A stretch of DNA of 8,445 bases from Candidatus Eiseniibacteriota bacterium (GTDB lineage: Bacteria; Arandabacterota; Arandabacteria; Arandabacterales; Arandabacteraceae). The notes beneath the pieces were generated by a model. That model saw nothing but the letters and a program-made list of their open reading frames with translations. It had not been told where the DNA came from and searched no databases. This document shows, piece after piece, positions 7,735-8,445 of this stretch. The stretch is from NCBI GenBank assembly GCA_030622265.1, contig JAUXGG010000047.1:1-8445 (forward strand), written 5' to 3'. A program made the translations under genes and the position numbers. Each line of letters starts with the position of its first letter. Position 1 is the first letter of the stretch.

Positions 7735-8445
7735 ATGGCCTCTAAGAAGAAGAAATCGCTGGTAGTAGTGGAGTCTCCCGCCAAGGCCCGGACCATCGGG
7801 CGCTTCCTGGGATCATCCTATATTGTAAAGGCATCGATGGGGCACATCCGGGACTTGCCTAAGTCCAAGCTCGGGGTGGACCTGGAAAAGGACTTCGAGC
7901 CCCAGTACGTGACCGTGAGGGGCAAGACGAAGGCTATTAAGGATCTCAAGGCGGCCGCCGCCAAGGCCGGGGACATCTATCTCGCGCCGGACATGGACCG
8001 CGAGGGCGAGGCCATCGCCTGGCACCTGGCCCACCTGGTCGATAAGACAGGGACGCGAACCAAGCGGGTCATCTTCAACGAGATAACCCGGCAGGCCAAC
8101 AAGGCGGCCTTCGAGAACCCGACCGAGATCGACATGCGCAAGGTGGACGCCCAGCAGGCCAGGAGAATCCTCGACCGGCTGGTGGGTTATAAGGTGAGCC
8201 CCAAGCTCTGGGAGGTCCTTTACAAAGGGACCAGTGCGGGGCGAGTCCAGACGGTGGCTTTAAGGCTGGTCTGCGAGCGGGAAGCCGAGATCAGGAAGTT
8301 TGTCTCGGAGGAGTACTGGACCGTTGACGGCCGGTTCCAGACGCCCAGAACGGATACCATTGTTGCAAGACTGGATAAGATCGGCGGCAAGAAGGCCGAG
8401 ATCAAGACCCAGGAGAGGGCCGACGAGGTCGATGCCGACGTAAAG
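7735..8445 (+). CDS. topA: DNA topoisomerase I (type IA), 5' part, runs off the right edge
   Basis: TopA relaxes negatively supercoiled DNA by single-strand passage. The window holds the first 237 codons, open to the last base. It starts [18 protein letters not shown]; Glu13 is in the Toprim Glu position. The Toprim acidic triad is DMDRE (Asp86, Asp88, Glu90, then GEAIAWH), which binds Mg2+. Further family blocks are GHIRDLP (36-42), RVIFNEIT (111-118), [23 protein letters not shown] (138-160) and [14 protein letters not shown] (166-179). The active-site Tyr and any C-terminal zinc fingers lie outside the window. The ATG at 7735 is chosen because GGAGA (7725-7729) lies five bases upstream; the ATG at 7730 is in another frame. 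The gene follows smg after 106 bases. Confidence 0.95.
   Translation, partial: MASKKKKSLVVVESPAKARTIGRFLGSSYIVKASMGHIRDLPKSKLGVDLEKDFEPQYVTVRGKTKAIKDLKAAAAKAGDIYLAPDMDREGEAIAWHLAHLVDKTGTRTKRVIFNEITRQANKAAFENPTEIDMRKVDAQQARRILDRLVGYKVSPKLWEVLYKGTSAGRVQTVALRLVCEREAEIRKFVSEEYWTVDGRFQTPRTDTIVARLDKIGGKKAEIKTQERADEVDADVK

Overview
The window is a stretch of bacterial chromosome, moderately GC-rich, carrying housekeeping genes all on the + strand plus one probable small RNA gene on the - strand. In order: the 3' part of purH, guaA (split by a one-base frameshift), a convergent noncoding RNA locus, about 310 bases without a convincing gene, a cold-shock protein gene, secA, an smg/DUF494 gene, and the 5' part of topA. 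No insertion sequence, CRISPR array, tRNA, rRNA or phage gene is visible.

The organism cannot be named from this window. SecA is the best lineage clue. Its helicase-adjacent region (an extended segment around residues 250-350, an LPD-containing insertion before SERLHNISQLL, and the run from LLEYDDVMNKQRE) resembles SecA of the Fibrobacteres-Chlorobi-Bacteroidetes (FCB) assemblage and related candidate phyla rather than E. coli or Bacillus SecA. This placement is an inference.

Left part (1-2759): purH and guaA are 16 bases apart and look co-transcribed. PurH closes the IMP ring and GuaA makes GMP from XMP, so this is a purine-nucleotide unit. PurH has a 12-base tandem repeat in the linker between its two enzyme domains and a Gly-rich insertion. 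GuaA is complete only if one missing base is restored near 2320.

Middle part (2757-3370): reading the - strand, a TTGACA/17 bp/TACAAA promoter at 2935-2963 is followed by about 170 bases of structured sequence and a 9-bp intrinsic terminator with a U-tract ending at the guaA stop codon. This is a self-contained small RNA gene convergent with guaA. Its family is not recognised; 6S RNA is one possibility. The next about 310 bases hold a short direct repeat, hairpins and a doubtful 26-codon ORF. The csp gene then has its own good promoter, a strong Shine-Dalgarno sequence and a perfect palindromic terminator.

Right part (3700-8445): secA encodes a 1111-residue preprotein translocase ATPase with the usual C-terminal zinc motif plus a second, internal cluster of eight cysteines. 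smg and topA follow with short intergenic gaps. The most interesting items are the small RNA locus, the internal Cys cluster of SecA, the guaA frameshift and the purH linker repeat.
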